A stretch of DNA of 64,000 bases from Polyodon spathula (lineage: Eukaryota > Chordata > Actinopteri > Acipenseriformes > Polyodontidae): NCBI RefSeq assembly GCF_017654505.1, contig NC_054537.1:63671145-63735144 (forward strand), written 5' to 3'. Both the position numbers and the translations under genes were made by a program. Shown piece after piece: positions 23,177 through 35,139 of this stretch. The first letter of the stretch is position 1. Each line of letters begins with the position of its first letter. Under the pieces are notes generated by a model. That model was not told the origin of the DNA, made no database searches, and saw only the letters and a list, made by a program, of their open reading frames with translations.

Positions 23177-24254
23177 TTTTATAACCTGATAACATCATCA
23201 TCAAATTTAAATTCAAATGGTTTATTCAATCTTTTCAAATGTGACTTCTCAGCACAAGTGTTTTGAAGCACACTGATTGTTTTATTTTACTTTCCAGAAT
23301 CGCTGTATCATTGCCTCTTCTTGTATTCTGATATCCACGAGTGCACCTCATCACTACAAAATGGTATGTAAACAAAATGGCAAAATGCACCACTGTTTCT
23401 CTTGCTACAAAAAGTTGGAAATTGTTCAAGAACATGAAAAAAACCTGAATCAGACAAGCTGCCAAGCAAGTCAGTTGGAAAGAATACATTGGAAATTATT
23501 TCATTAATTAGCAAAGCCTCTGCAACCCGTTGTACGATTAATTAAAACATGATGATTAATTATTACAGTATTTTTTGAGTCCCTGAAAAATAACCATCAA
23601 AAAGGAGCAAGCTTAAATATAAGGCGACCAGCAACTGGCAATACTGAGAAATAGATTTTAAGGCTTTGGTTATCATTTCTTTAACTCTGAGTCCATTGTC
23701 TAATTGACCCTTTAATACAGCCCATTGAAAACTTAGTCAACAAGTGCTTTTGTTTTCAAGGGGCAGTAATACAGTGCTAATTTTGTAAGCTTTTCAGCCC
23801 CTACAAATAACAGCTTATATGAGTGCAATCTGAAGACAAATATTCCAGAGATATATGAAACCATAATTGGTACAGTAAAGTACAATCCCTTTAAGTGACC
23901 ATTCACAGTTAAATGCCTTGGAATTAAAAACACAACCAGGGGTTTTGCTGCGCAGGTCTGCCTTGTTTCTCTCAACCAGCCAAGCAAGCCAGCTAAGTAC
24001 CTGTAATAGTGAGGTAAGTAATACAAAGAGATGTATTCCAGATAAACACTTGACTAGTACCAGAAGGTGAACCCCCCAGAATTCAGTAAAAGATTATGTT
24101 GGTTGACAGGGAGCATAGCTCTGCTCCTGCTTTACTGCTTGTTTGTAGCTATAAAGTCCAAATCTTTGACATTTCAGGGCTGTGAGCGATCCTCATTCCA
24201 TCTGATACAAAGTGCTTACCACTGCTTATGGACAAGGTTTGTGCTTTAAGTTAT
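23177..24254. other. non-coding stretch, nothing recognised
   Basis: Overlapping short ORFs on both strands near 23.23-23.51 kb have no recognised domain. No element ends were seen. Confidence 0.5.
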
Positions 24255-24490
24255 AAAGTGCATTGATAGCATTGTTATCAGCTGGTTCCAAAACTGATAA
24301 AACTCTTTCTATACTTTCTTATTATCTTATTATCTTACTATACAGGTATACCATGATATATCTTGAAAAGGTACTATGCGTTACCATATTTGCCTGTTTG
24401 CTTACTGTATGCTTTTTCCAATGCATTTTTACTATGCTTAATACACTTTGCTAACTGTGGTATACTAGAATACACTTTTATAACGCTTGT
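24255..24490 (-). repeat. interspersed 'AAAGCATGGTAAAGC' family, copy in reverse orientation
   Basis: The reverse complement contains GCAAAGTGTATTAAGCATAG and AAAAAGCATACAGTAAGC. These match the order of motifs in the two plus-strand copies at 34484 and 59940 (GCAAAGTGTAAC, AAAGCACAG, AAAGCATGGTAAAGCATA). It is diverged and without coding potential. The family is not recognised. Confidence 0.5.
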
Positions 24491-25619
24491 TTAAGCAGTA
24501 CTAGTTTCAGCCCTATTCAAAGAAAGTGCAAAGGCAACTTTTCAGTGAAGCATTTCTAAATGTTGACGATATACTGGTAAGAAGTTTGTCAGAACAATGA
24601 TTGCCTGCTATTTCCTCCAACAAAGTTGCTTCTTACTATCATAGCTGTTAACTTGCCTTAGAAAATGTCCCTTTAAATCAGGGCCCTCTCAGTTTGCACT
24701 TTACTAACACTCAGGGGCCCAGCTGGAAGCTTACAGGTCCAACTTTGGTTCAGACCAAATAGTATTAAATGGGTCCCATCTCCAACCAGTATCCACAATT
24801 ATTCAATTGAGGATAACAAATAAGCCCATTAGTTGAAGAATTTGCAGCCTGGGTCAGACAAGCAGCTATATTTAAGAAAATCCTCTCACCAGCTACCCGG
24901 CTTAAAGCCCTTTGGTGATTATATTTTTTACTTATGGCGAGCCTCTAAATCAATTGGAGTGAGTGAAGAGCTGTGTTTCCTCCACTCAGCAGATTCAAAT
25001 AATTCTCTCTCTTATCATTTCAGCAACTTGGAGGCTATAAATTGTGAGGCCTGCAGATCGAGGTGGATCAGGGATCAGATGGGAAGAGACGCAAATGCTT
25101 GTGAGGTTTTTGGGTCAGGGTAAATGTGGTGTAGCCCAGTGCTTCACAGACATCCAAGACCTGGTGTATTATATTAGGCAGATATTCAGAAAAAGCTGCA
25201 CTTTGTCATGTGTCATGCAAACATGATCCCTGAGATTCATTCTGTAATATATGAAAGCTGCATATCCCTATTGTGAGTTAGTTTCATACAGTAGATTTTA
25301 TAGACTTTGATAGTATACACTGTCAGTTAGAAGTACTGCATTATAGTGCCAGGGATCAGTATATAGTGTGTGAACCTCTGCCCTGGGCTCCATCCACAGG
25401 GTCTGTCTTCAGTCCTTGAATCCCAGCTGCATTTTTGTATTGCAGGATTCCCGTGAGCATGTTTTTCTGTTTGTTAAAGTGAATATCTGGAGCCAGTTTT
25501 GCATACCAGGGATTTTTGCAGGATTAAAGGTTTACAATTTGTTTATATTTGAATTGATTATTATGTAGCTCATGGAAACAAAATGGTTTATATGTGTCAG
25601 ACTGCCTGTCTAATAATCA
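24491..25619. promoter_or_regulatory. non-coding stretch including a candidate conserved block
   Basis: 24660-25120 is free of simple repeats and balanced in composition. It contains TCAATTGAGGATAACAAATA near 24805 and CCTCTAAATCAATTGGAGTG near 24941. The open frame 24833-25123 has no recognised domain, so I favour regulatory over coding. Evidence is compositional only. Confidence 0.25.
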
Positions 25620-25710
25620 GGTAGGCTTGGTCGAGTGGATGAAGAAAAGAGCTTGCTACCAGGAGGTTCCCAGCTCAATTCCTAGCTCAGCCACTGACAA
25701 AGTGTGCGAC
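25620..25710 (+). mobile_element. tRNA-derived SINE, 5' part (split by an hAT element)
   Basis: The head reads GGCTTGGTCGAGTGG, a tRNA-like A box, with a degenerate B-box region near 25668-25682. It then runs CTCAGCCACTGACAAAGTGTG. The SINE resumes at 28689 with AAGCAGGTCACTTAACCTCC, so the hAT element at 25711-28688 sits inside it. The head and body match the SINE at 55192. The family resembles sturgeon/paddlefish SINEs from memory. Confidence 0.75.
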
Positions 25711-27047
25711 CAGAGCCGGATTAAAGGACACAGAGGCCCTACATTAACCCGTATTTTGGGGGCCCTATTCACATTATGGCAAATGGTGCTATTGGCATAT
25801 TGGTTACTCTATCCCTGTGTTGGGGACAGAGAGTGTGAGCAGAGCAGAGCAAGCCAATTGTGTATAGAGCAGAGGAGCGGAGCAGAGTGGGGTAGTTGCT
25901 GAAGCAGAGAGTGGAGTGGACATTTCCAGCCCACTCTTTCACAGCACTGAGAAGAACTTTTTTTTTTACAAGGTTTTATTGTCTTAAATACTGTACATGT
26001 TCGGCCATGGAGTTTGCACAGAAAATTTAAAAAAAGAAGGTGACAAGTACAGATGCAGTTTATTGTATTTTTCATCATGCCCTCATGCTAACCATTCATT
26101 TTCCAGTTTCAAACCAAAATTAGACACTTTTATGTTTTGCAGACTTCAGATTATTCATTGTGACCAGCATTGCACTTCATAATCCATTATGGAGGGAAAA
26201 ATATACATTCTCCCGACTGTGGAGCTGCCATATAAAAATGTGAGAAACGTCATCAGTGTGTCCATCTGTCTGTGGTTATTACACAGCCTATATTGTTCTT
26301 ATACAGTTCTACCGTTATCCACCAATACAGCGCTGTGAACACGGTTTATATTTCCTACACTTTTTAAGGATAGTTCATATACTACAGGGTGGTCCAGACT
26401 CACTCTTATGTGTTCGTGGGTTGCTTTGAGCTCCCTGTGAGATATTCAGATGCAAACAACCCCGTATAAAGCTAATTTGATACGAATCATGTGCAAAGTA
26501 TGAAATATGTGCATGCACTGTATCGTAGGAACCTGTTAAAAACCTGCTCATTGCTAGATGAGATTTCCTAACTTTTACTTTATTTTCAATTTACGCATTT
26601 TTTCAGTACTAATCAGTAATAATGAGAAAGCATCTTCGAATTGAGCACTTCATACAGGATTTTTTCTTTGCTGATGATACTTGGGCATGAGGCTTGTGAA
26701 ACTGTGTATGCCTTTATTGCCTTGTACCATACGACAGTAATCACATGCGAGTGACAGTAATTAAATCTCACTTGTTAATGATAATTTTAATTAACATTCA
26801 AACATCAGTGGGAACATAGAACACAAAATGATGCAATATGGAGGATCACAGACATGAAAGCTTCAGTCCCAGGCAGTAAAGTACAAAAGCATTACCAAGT
26901 GCATAATATAATATCCACTGAGGTCAATGGATCAGTGATTTTGTTAGTTTACCAGAAAGTCCAGCAGTTAATATATACAATAGCAGCAGAATTGTTATAT
27001 ACAACTTCTTTTTGGCTTTCTTTTTGTAGCAAGAGAAAAAAACACTG

Positions 27048-27477
27048 AGGTGCAGATGTACTAAGATGGGCCAGTCGCAGCGCAAACTTTCTGCTATTTG
27101 TATTTTTGTTGCGATAATTCACAAAGTGCACTTTTAATAAGACTAATGTAAAATACAATGTAAAAATATAAATCTGTACAGTAGGCCTATACAGTATACA
27201 GTACAGTAGTCAAATGAATCCCTAGTGTCAGTTACCCAATAAAGCACTGTGAACACAGTTTATATGTTCTGTACTTTTAAAGATAGTTCATTCACTGCTG
27301 GTGGTCCTTCAGTCCTGTTGAGAAAGCTTTTCTTTTCTTTGTGATTAAACCTACTGGCAACACAAAATAAATCATGCTGCTGCATTGTACACATTGGTGT
27401 ACAATGCTATATTTAACAGATTATTTTAAATTGAAACTAAATGATTTTAGATTTTTTTTTAATTTTTTTTTTTTTTA

Positions 27478-27554
<77 letters not shown>

Positions 27555-28137
27555 TGGCCTACTTAGTAGCCTAGAAAATTCACACTCAATAGATCGTGGT
27601 CCTATACAGATGCTCAGAATGAGCTGTGGGAGTTCATGTGTGCAGTCTATTGCTCCCAACACGCTGGGAAAACCAGAAATGTCATGGAAATTTGTTTTCA
27701 AGGCTTGTAAGTACACCCTGACTTTAGTGAAAATTAGGTACTCAAAAATGCATCGAGCACAACTGACAGCTCATGAGAAAAAGATGACTGGGAAATGCCA
27801 GCAACAATTGTGACTGTTTAAAACGTGCTTTCGAAAGTTCTGAACAAATTTATGGAATTGTAAGAGTTGGAATTGTCTGCAGCTTTAGTACATCTCATGA
27901 TAATGTTTGTGAACCCTCATTTGCACTATCTCCGCCCCCATTTTGCGAGTTTGTGCAGGAACGCCCATAATTACATAAGGCTAAGGCTGTACCGCAAAGA
28001 AAAACTGCTGCTGCAAAATATTCCCTAAAAAGTTGCTAATGGCATTGCGCTTGTTTTGTACATTTCACCCTTTCTTCCGACTCATTTGCAAGTGTTTTGT
28101 GACTACTGCGATATGCTCAACACTTTACATCTGCCCC
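27048..28137. mobile_element. possible PIF/Harbinger-like element nested in the hAT
   Basis: The left boundary AGGTGCAGATGTACTAAG and the reverse complement of the right boundary AGGGGCAGATGTAAAGTG form an imperfect inverted pair, followed on both sides by CGCA/GCGCA-rich sequence. GGGGCAGATGTACTAA-type ends recall PIF/Harbinger elements of fish. No convincing 3-bp target duplication could be assigned and the ORF 27610-27813 has no clear domain, so this is tentative. Confidence 0.35.
27477..27551 (+). repeat. (ATT)n microsatellite
   Basis: About 24 uninterrupted ATT units after a poly-T/A-rich lead-in, inside the hAT element. Confidence 0.95.
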
Positions 28138-28688
28138 TGTGGACTTAAACCATTCTTGCTGGCTGCAGACATTTGAATTTCCTTCAGCCTCTCACATTGT
28201 ACACATTTACCTTTACCTGCCTTTTCTTCTAAAATTCCAACCCCCAAATGAAAAAGGAAAGTTTCTAAAATTTAAAGAGGCATACTGTGAACATTTGAGA
28301 CAGGACAGGCTTTTAAATTGGCCCTAAAACTGAAATGAATGAATATGTAAATTGAGCCGGATTCATACATTTTATCCTGCAGACTGATGCCTCTAACATA
28401 GTAGGACTAGGGACAAATGGGGCATGGGGTGTGGGGCATTTGGTATTGTACATTATTGTACATTAGCAGGAAGCTGCTTGCATGAGAGATGCAGAGAACA
28501 GATATGCTGTAACTGAGAAAGAATTGCCTAGCCGTCATAAAAGAATAAAATTAATCAAAAGCAAGCTTCTGTGAGCCTCTCTTCCTATGTGTGCTCCCGT
28601 CTGCCATTATGCAGTTTTTGTCAAATGTCCCAAATTCTGGGGGCCCTATGCTATAGTGTAATTTGCATATATATTAATCCTGGCCCTG

Positions 28689-28866
28689 TGTGCAAACCTA
28701 AGCAGGTCACTTAACCTCCTTGTGCTCCGTCCTTCAGATGAGATGTAAATCCGAGGTCCTATTGTAAGTGACTCTGCAGCAGTAGTTATTGATGCATAGT
28801 TCACCCCCTAGTCTCTGTAAGTCACTTTGGATAAAAGCGTCTGCTAAATGACTAATTAATAATAAT
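28689..28866 (+). mobile_element. tRNA-derived SINE, 3' part with L2-type tail
   Basis: Continues the SINE begun at 25620: GCAGGTCACTTAACCTCC, GTGACTCTGCAGCAG, GATGCATAGTTCACCCCCTA. The tail then reads GTCACTTTGGATAAAAGCGT, CTGCTAAATGA and (TAA)n. The TTTGGATAAAAGCGTCTGC tail is shared with L2-type LINEs of fish and presumably was the reverse-transcriptase recognition site. TAATAATC-like sequence before the head and after the tail may be the target duplication. Confidence 0.8.
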
Positions 28867-31331
28867 CTGGCTGTTATTACTAACTGTCACAGACATGTAG
28901 CACCATAGTCAACCGCATTAACCTAATTTAATATATTTTGTATTGGAAAAAAAAAAGTTTGGTCAATCCAAACTGATCTAGAACAAAGCTTGTTTTTCTT
29001 CGTGATTTCTTCATCATTTAAGAAAGCATTTTCTTTTCAATTCATAGTGATAATTCATAATATTCATGCTATTATTAAAATATAATCCTTGTCTTTTTGC
29101 TGAATCCCCCCCCTCCCTCCTCAAACCAAACGAGAAGAGACATTCTCTTTTTCCTCGGGAACACGCCCAAGTCAACCCATTATGTGTAAATAAATATGAA
29201 AACAATCAGGTAAGGTAATGTGTTTCTTGCGAACACTGGTTGGTGATTTGTAACACTCTAATGCTCCAGGCAGTGGGAACTGCAGACAGAGGAGGAGGCT
29301 GGTAATCCAACCTGAACAATGGGATGAAAGCACACTACGAAAGGTGAATGTATGGTCAGAAATTGCGCAAGTATCAGCCAGAGTAAACATGACAGCAGGA
29401 CAACAGAACACCGTGGAGAACAAGCCCTGGCGACGATGTTTCAAAAAACAGAAACAAAGAAAAGCTGGTAGAAGCCTTGTGCTGCTGCAATTTTTTTTTA
29501 TAAAATACAAATATAAACAACAAGGTAATTAGCAGTTTTATCTGTTTAACTGAATAAAGGGAAGGTAATGTTCCACTTTCAAGAAATAAAATGAGGCACA
29601 GCTATCCTTCGAAATATAGATCTAACCTGCTTCGGAACAAAGCTAATTGATAACAAGTCATCTGTGATTAACCAGACTGATACAGTACATGTATTCCATT
29701 ACCGATGTTTGTTAGGACAACCTGATAGCGATCAGTACAGGCAGCCTAGAGGAAATAAAGTTAATTACTGGTAGGTTATTTATTTATTTTTACATCTTTT
29801 TTCTACACAGTCATCAACAGGGCAGCAGTACAGTTTTCAAATTCTATTATATTGACAAATTTATTTTTGCTTTGCTGTGGCACTTCTGTTTCTCCTTGCA
29901 AAATACTCATCTGAAAGGAAAGCTTCTTTAAGTCATCAAAAAAAAAAAAATGTGTATGTATATGAATTTTGAATGGCTTCATTAACAATTCATTTTAATT
30001 AATTATTAATATTCATAATAAGATTATGCCACTATTGTTTAATGGCTAGTGATAGTTTCAGATCAGCTGGCAAAAACTGAAATTCTGTAAACACCATTTT
30101 ATTTGTGTGCCATTTATTTTTGCCAATTCCTCAAGGTTATTTAAACACTAACCTGAAGGAACCCTATTTGCAACGTGTGCTAAAACTGATGCTGCATAAT
30201 TTGAGTAAAAAGTCGTCAAAATTGAACTGTGGATCTGAATGGGTCTGTAGTATGAAGTCATTGTGTTTATCATTTTCTCAGTAAAAAGTCATCAATATCT
30301 TCAGCTGCTTAAGTGAGTTTAACAAGTTGACAGATTGTTTTAAAATGTCAAAGCTATTCTATTATTAAGATGACAGTAAAATGCATGTGCTGCTTAAATC
30401 CTACAATAAAACTCGGGCCAGCAAAGCAGTTAGGCTTTTAAGGGTTTAATAATGTCACTGGCTTTAGCCTCCTTCTTATCCTTTGTCTCCAAGGTTCTGA
30501 GCAGGCCCTGGAGGTAGGAGACAAATTTTTTTTTTTTTTTTTTTTTGTACATGGCCTTTTTTAAAAAATTTCTTTTTCAAGCATCTGAAAATCTGAAAAC
30601 AAATTCTGACGTACCTGTTGACATGCTCTAGTGTGGACCTGGTAAAGCTACATAGCCTGACTTAACACTTAATACAGACTCAGTCCTACTTAGAAACGGA
30701 TGACTGGTTATTAAAGACAAGATACCAGTGGATCACTCGTAAGTACTTTTGGATTACTTGCCCTTTGCCGTTTAGAAAGGGTAGCCCCTTAGGTTGAAAG
30801 TCAGATTTGTGTAATAATTACACCTGGGGGTTTACTAGAAGAGGTCATGAGAGAAACCCATTCTGATGTACACAGCACATTCCACATCGAATATTGCTAC
30901 ATTTTTCAAATGCTCCAGTGATTTCGAGATCCTGAAAGGTAAGTGATTGTCAGCATAGGAGACAGATGCCGTTCCTAAGACTAAGAATCTGGTACAGTAA
31001 GCTTTTCGTTCGGGTTGCTACTGTGCCTTAGGCCTGACCTGGAGGGACCACCCACTGAAACCAAATCCTTTTAGGACCCCATATTAGAGGTTATATTTGG
31101 TGGAGATGCTCAAACCGAAACCAAACAGTCTGTCATATTTTAGTCTCCCTGACGATACTCTCACTTTTAGGAATTACATAAAAAGATGCTGACATGCTAT
31201 CTTTTTTGGTCAAGGATTTCCATGAATATTAGGTCTAGAAAAAAGTTAAAAAAAATTACAATCTGTATTAATAATATGGGCCACTCAGAATTACTTTTTT
31301 TAGACCACAGGCCATCTAATAGTCTTACAGC
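28867..31331. other. non-coding stretch; possible conserved block
   Basis: No coding signal or element ends. 29600-29770 is repeat-free and includes CTAATTGATAACAAGTCATC near 29643, a weak candidate regulatory block. A T tract lies at 30527-30546. Confidence 0.3.
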
Positions 31332-31334
31332 ATA

Positions 31335-31879
31335 CCGTATTCCTTTGAATTTAAGAGCCCTCAAATTTCAGATGCAGCCCAAATTTCCCACCCTCAATTT
31401 GAGGAAAAAGTAAATCAAGTAAAGATGCATTTACAAAGATACAATCTCAATTATTAATATAAAAAAAACAACTTATGGAGACAGTTTGCTAGCACGCAGA
31501 GCATGTCAAAAAATATGGGGGTCTGATCAGGGTCTGATCAGCATTTTCGAGCTGTCCAAGCTGTCCAAGCTGCTACTGTTTGTTTGAACTGAGCCTAATG
31601 AAGAAGCGCTGACATTGTAAAAGCTTCTCTCCGAATTCCTCAGGAAGTTAATGACTTTGAAAATGGCTGCCTGCTTGTCATGGATGATTCGAGATCGGGC
31701 AGTGACGTTTTTGTTTGTCTTTCTCCTCAGACAGTCCGTCACATTCCTATTTGTGTACTCTGGCAATCATGTCTTTGTTGGAGGTTTTAATACATGCATC
31801 ACTATACTTAAATTTAAGACACCGGCCATTTTGAGAACAGATGGTTTAAAAAGTGTGTCTTAAATTTTAAGGAATACAG
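31335..31879. mobile_element. TA-flanked, mariner-type MITE
   Basis: The left end CCGTATTCCTTTGAATTTAA and the reverse complement of the right end CTGTATTCCTTAAAATTTAA form a good inverted repeat. Both are flanked by TA (31333-31334 and 31880-31881), the target of the Tc1/mariner superfamily. Short ORFs inside (31527-31766 minus; 31651-31863 plus) lack a DDE domain. The subfamily is not identified. Confidence 0.6.
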
Positions 31880-32470
31880 TATTTGTCTTGTGATACTGAG
31901 ATAAGATTTAACAAATCAAGTGGGACAGATCTGTTTATTTCTTACAAGGGAAAGGGTAAGTGCAAACTATACATTTAACAGGTCATATTTGCTCCGATGT
32001 TGTTTTTTGCTAGATTTATAACATTATTCATCTTTTTTCTTTGCAGAAAAATGAGGGGCAAACTTTTCACTGGTAAAAACTGAACATAAATCAGACCCAG
32101 TGAGGCTCAATTCAATATAAGAAATATGACATAAAATTACAGAATATGAAGCAGTGTGTATCTATCTGTATACTTATACTACGGTCACAGAACATTTGAA
32201 GAATCAAAATGGTGACCGACTGGTTTTACTACAGTTACAACATTGAACAAAAAACTGTCCATGTAAAACATGTCATGATATAACACACGATATTATATAA
32301 TATATATGGTTACAGATATAGACCGATATATATATATATATATATTATAATAGAATATATAATTATATATACAAAGAATAATATGATGGGGTTCTGACAA
32401 ATAATACAATTGTAAATAACATCTGTTCTTGGCATAGCCTTATCTAATTTTGACCTTATGTCAATCATAA
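31880..32470. other. AT-rich non-coding stretch
   Basis: Contains a (TA)n-rich patch at 32280-32366. No gene or element was recognised before the LTR. Confidence 0.5.
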
Positions 32471-33031
32471 TGTAGCGACTGGTTGGTAATGAAACAGAAT
32501 CACACAGATATTGCCGGTTCTCAAATTAAACAGTTTATTTCAGGCAGGGAGTCTATATTCAGCTGCTTTCAAGCAAATAGTACAGTAACAGCTGAGCAAC
32601 ATAGTGTTACACAAACTGTAAAACAAAAGTAAAGCACACTGTCGGCCATGTGCAACGCCAAACTAAGTGCAGTCAAATTGAACAGAATATCCCCTAGCTC
32701 TCGAATCCCCAATCTCCCTCGCACCAATGCCCTCACTCCCTTATATGCCCTCTTCCAGTCCACCCACCAGCACATCACCCAGCAATCCCAAGCAAGCATT
32801 GTGCCCCACCTTCCATCAATCATTTTGCAAAGTGCCGATCTCTTTTTTCTTTGCAAATGGGTCCATCCGTTATGCAAGCTGAGCTCATGATTGGTGGAAA
32901 TTATTTTGCTTCTGGCATCACTGAACACCTGCAGTAGTAATTAACTTGGCTGTGGGCCAAAGAACACTCCAGAACACTGTGAACCCACAATTATGTTGTG
33001 TTTTAGTAAAGCAGACCCCTGGGTCATTACA
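32471..33031 (-). repeat. Ty3/gypsy-type LTR (3' LTR of a minus-strand element)
   Basis: On the minus strand the unit begins TGTAATGACCC and ends GTCGCTACA, the TG...CA of an LTR. A TATAAGGGAGTG TATA-like box lies at about 32742 (minus strand). Just outside its 5' edge (33032-33051 on the plus strand) the minus strand reads ATTAAGGGGGGAGCTG, a polypurine tract. That identifies this as a 3' LTR whose internal region lies at higher coordinates, in agreement with the gypsy coding remnant at 33.8-34.1 kb. Confidence 0.75.
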
Positions 33032-34120
33032 CAGCTCCCCCCTTAATGTCCCTCATCACCAAGGACCCAACACAGTCCCAGAAATGACAAGGGGGCCTGC
33101 ACTGGCGTTGGGGTCTTGGCTGCTCAGGTGACCCTCGAGTGTCTCCAGGTGGAGGAGGACTCCCTGGTAAGGGAGAGACAGTTTCCTGGGGAAAAAGTAG
33201 ACCAGGGGAAAAGTGGATCGCAGCCTAGAATTTAAAGGGGAGGTTCCATTGTTTCTAAGGTTTACGCATAGATTGCTGTACTAGTGTTACGTCTGGGGAA
33301 TTAGTAGATCGAGCCCAGGGAATAAGTAGATCGGATATAGTAACAAAAAATAAGCTAGATACATGACAACATCTCTGTTCCTGTTCTAATTTAGCTGTCA
33401 TGTTGAGTTCTTCTAGTCTTATATTTTTCTTTAAAACTAGGATGATAACGTTTAGTCTTTGTGAACTGTGATAGTTACTGCTAGGTCTACTGACAAAATA
33501 ATATAAGCAATACTAATAATACTGCATGATTGTATGTCATTAGAATATATAACTAAAACATTTTGAGATTAAAGATTGACAACATTTTGATATAAATGTA
33601 AATCCTTTTAATAATATACAGTAAATAAATCTTTGCGATCACACATCAACTACAGCCTACATCTGACTAACAACGACATTTATAAATACACACCTGCAGA
33701 AAAAGTTGACAAAAGTTTAACACTTTAGTCCGAGTATAAAGACAGAAAACAGAGACCAGCTGTAGTAGACCACCACCCTCTTGCCATTAGGCCCTTGTTG
33801 GGACAGTAAAGCTCTGATTCCTCATTGCTGATGTCTCTGTCCAGGAGACTGGGGTCCGGGGGGAGAGCACTGGGGACTGTGTCAGTGCCTCCCGGAGGGT
33901 GTCAAAAGCAGCCTGACATTCCTCCGTCCATTGAAAGGGTTCTCCCTTTCACAGTAGTTGGTGCTGGGGAGCGGCGATGTTGGCGAAGTCCTGGACGAAG
34001 TTGACGTTGGTCAGTGGAGGTGGGCCACTCCCAAACGGCAGTCACGTTGTCCTGCTCCGTGCGTATTCCCTCTTTGCTGACCCGGGATTCATCGAAATTC
34101 AGAACCCAAAACCCTAATGT
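33032..34120 (-). mobile_element. Ty3/gypsy internal region, badly deleted
   Basis: Minus-strand translation at about 34.02-33.85 kb gives NFVQDFANIAAP and then FQWTEECQAAFDTLREALTQ. This is the connection between reverse transcriptase and RNase H in Ty3/gypsy polyproteins (consensus YRRFI.NFA.IA.PL, then F.W...C..AF..LK). Only about 0.8 kb separates this from the LTR, so most of RNase H and the integrase are missing. The intervening part, 33186-33345, holds four copies of a GGGGAATAAGTAGATC-like motif and looks like a foreign insertion. Frame is not maintained throughout. It is dead. Confidence 0.7.
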
Positions 34121-34483
34121 ATATAACAGTAATCCCTAATGCTAAACTGGTAATCAGTACTTTATCCCTCACCCCAGCTTTTTGTATGTCTGTCTTTTAA
34201 GATTTGAATGTATTGCTTTAGGTTTGTATGTCTGTTGTTTTAGATTTGTATGTGTGTTGTTTTAGATTTGTTTTAGTTGGTTACCAGTACTCTGTCCTTT
34301 GCTTTGTTTGATGATCGATACCTAATAGAAACTGATATGCACTTAGACTGTACAATTGAACAGCAGCACTTAATAAGTAAGTGTCATTGGGCTGGGTCCT
34401 CCACTTTCCCTTAAAGTATATGATGCTAACCAATTAATTCCAGTAAATCTTACAAAATATATACTGCCGTCATGGCAAAGGTC
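34121..34483. other. non-coding stretch, nothing recognised
   Basis: Contains TTTGTATGTCTGTTGTTTTAGA-like short tandem repetition near 34195-34270. No gene or element end was seen. Confidence 0.45.
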
Positions 34484-34690
34484 CCCTTATAAAAGTTTCC
34501 CATAATAAAAGCACAACAAAGTGTAATAAAGCACAGTGAAAGCATGGTAAAGCATAGATAAATATTGAAAAGCACAGAGAGGTATGGTAAAGCATAGATA
34601 AATATTGAGGTATGGTAAAGCATATTAAACTATGGTAAATACATAGCATAACCATGAGAAAATAATTGTAAAAGTGAAAAAATACTGTGG
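34484..34690 (+). repeat. interspersed 'AAAGCATGGTAAAGC' family, copy 2
   Basis: Starts AAAGTTTCCCATAATAAAAG-like and carries AAAGTGTAATAAAGCACAG, GAAAGCATGGTAAAGCATAG, GAGGTATGGTAAAGC and ACTATGGTAAATACATAGCA. The unit GGTAAAGCATAGATAAATATTGA is duplicated within it. It matches 59940-60185 motif for motif. Non-coding; family unknown. Confidence 0.7.
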
Positions 34691-35139
34691 TGAAATGTTT
34701 ATTTATTTGAAAATGTTAGTATAGAATGTCTGTAGAAACTTCAAAGCAACCCTTGTGGTGAACTTTGTAAGATCACATTAAGGAACTCTGTTGACGTTGA
34801 CACCCGTTGGGTGTGTCCCTTCAAGGGAAGTGCAGCTTGGAAAAGAGTGCAAGAGACCTTTGCCAGTCTCATTTCAAATGCTATGAAAAAAAAAAATCAA
34901 AAAGCATACGTTCAGAATCGTTTTATTCTTACAGGGACCCATATTGCTAGAAGCAACTCGCATGTGCTGGATGGATTCCTTCATTGGGAAGAACAGCAAG
35001 GAAAAGAGGGCATGATATGTTTGCCAATTTTATTGTTTATAAATGCTATGAAAAAATGCCATAAAAAATCTAATCATATTGAATTGCATACCGCTTTGTT
35101 GTTTTCCATATACTTAACAAACAACTAACAGAAATAGAA
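34691..35139. other. non-coding stretch with unrecognised ORF
   Basis: An open frame of 105 codons at 34811-35128 (plus) is lysine-rich at places and has no domain I recognise. It directly precedes a Tc1 terminal repeat and may be decayed element sequence. Confidence 0.35.

Larger units (their letters stand above)
25711..28688. mobile_element. hAT DNA transposon inserted in a SINE
   Basis: The left end is CAGAGCCGGATTAA and the reverse complement of the right end is CAGGGCCAGGATTAA, with GGGCCC boxes inside both ends (about 25770 and 28642). It interrupts the SINE: TGTGCGAC precedes it (25703-25710) and TGTGCAAAC follows it (28689-28697), an imperfect 8-bp target duplication. It is 2.98 kb long but no hAT transposase was recognised. 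It contains a long (ATT)n tract and a possible nested Harbinger-like element. Two diverged direct repeats of about 85 bp occur at 26318-26400 and 27235-27320. Confidence 0.75.

Noticed and set aside
24833..25123. 96-codon plus-strand ORF in a repeat-free block
   Set aside because: No recognisable domain or splice pattern; the block looks regulatory if it is functional at all.
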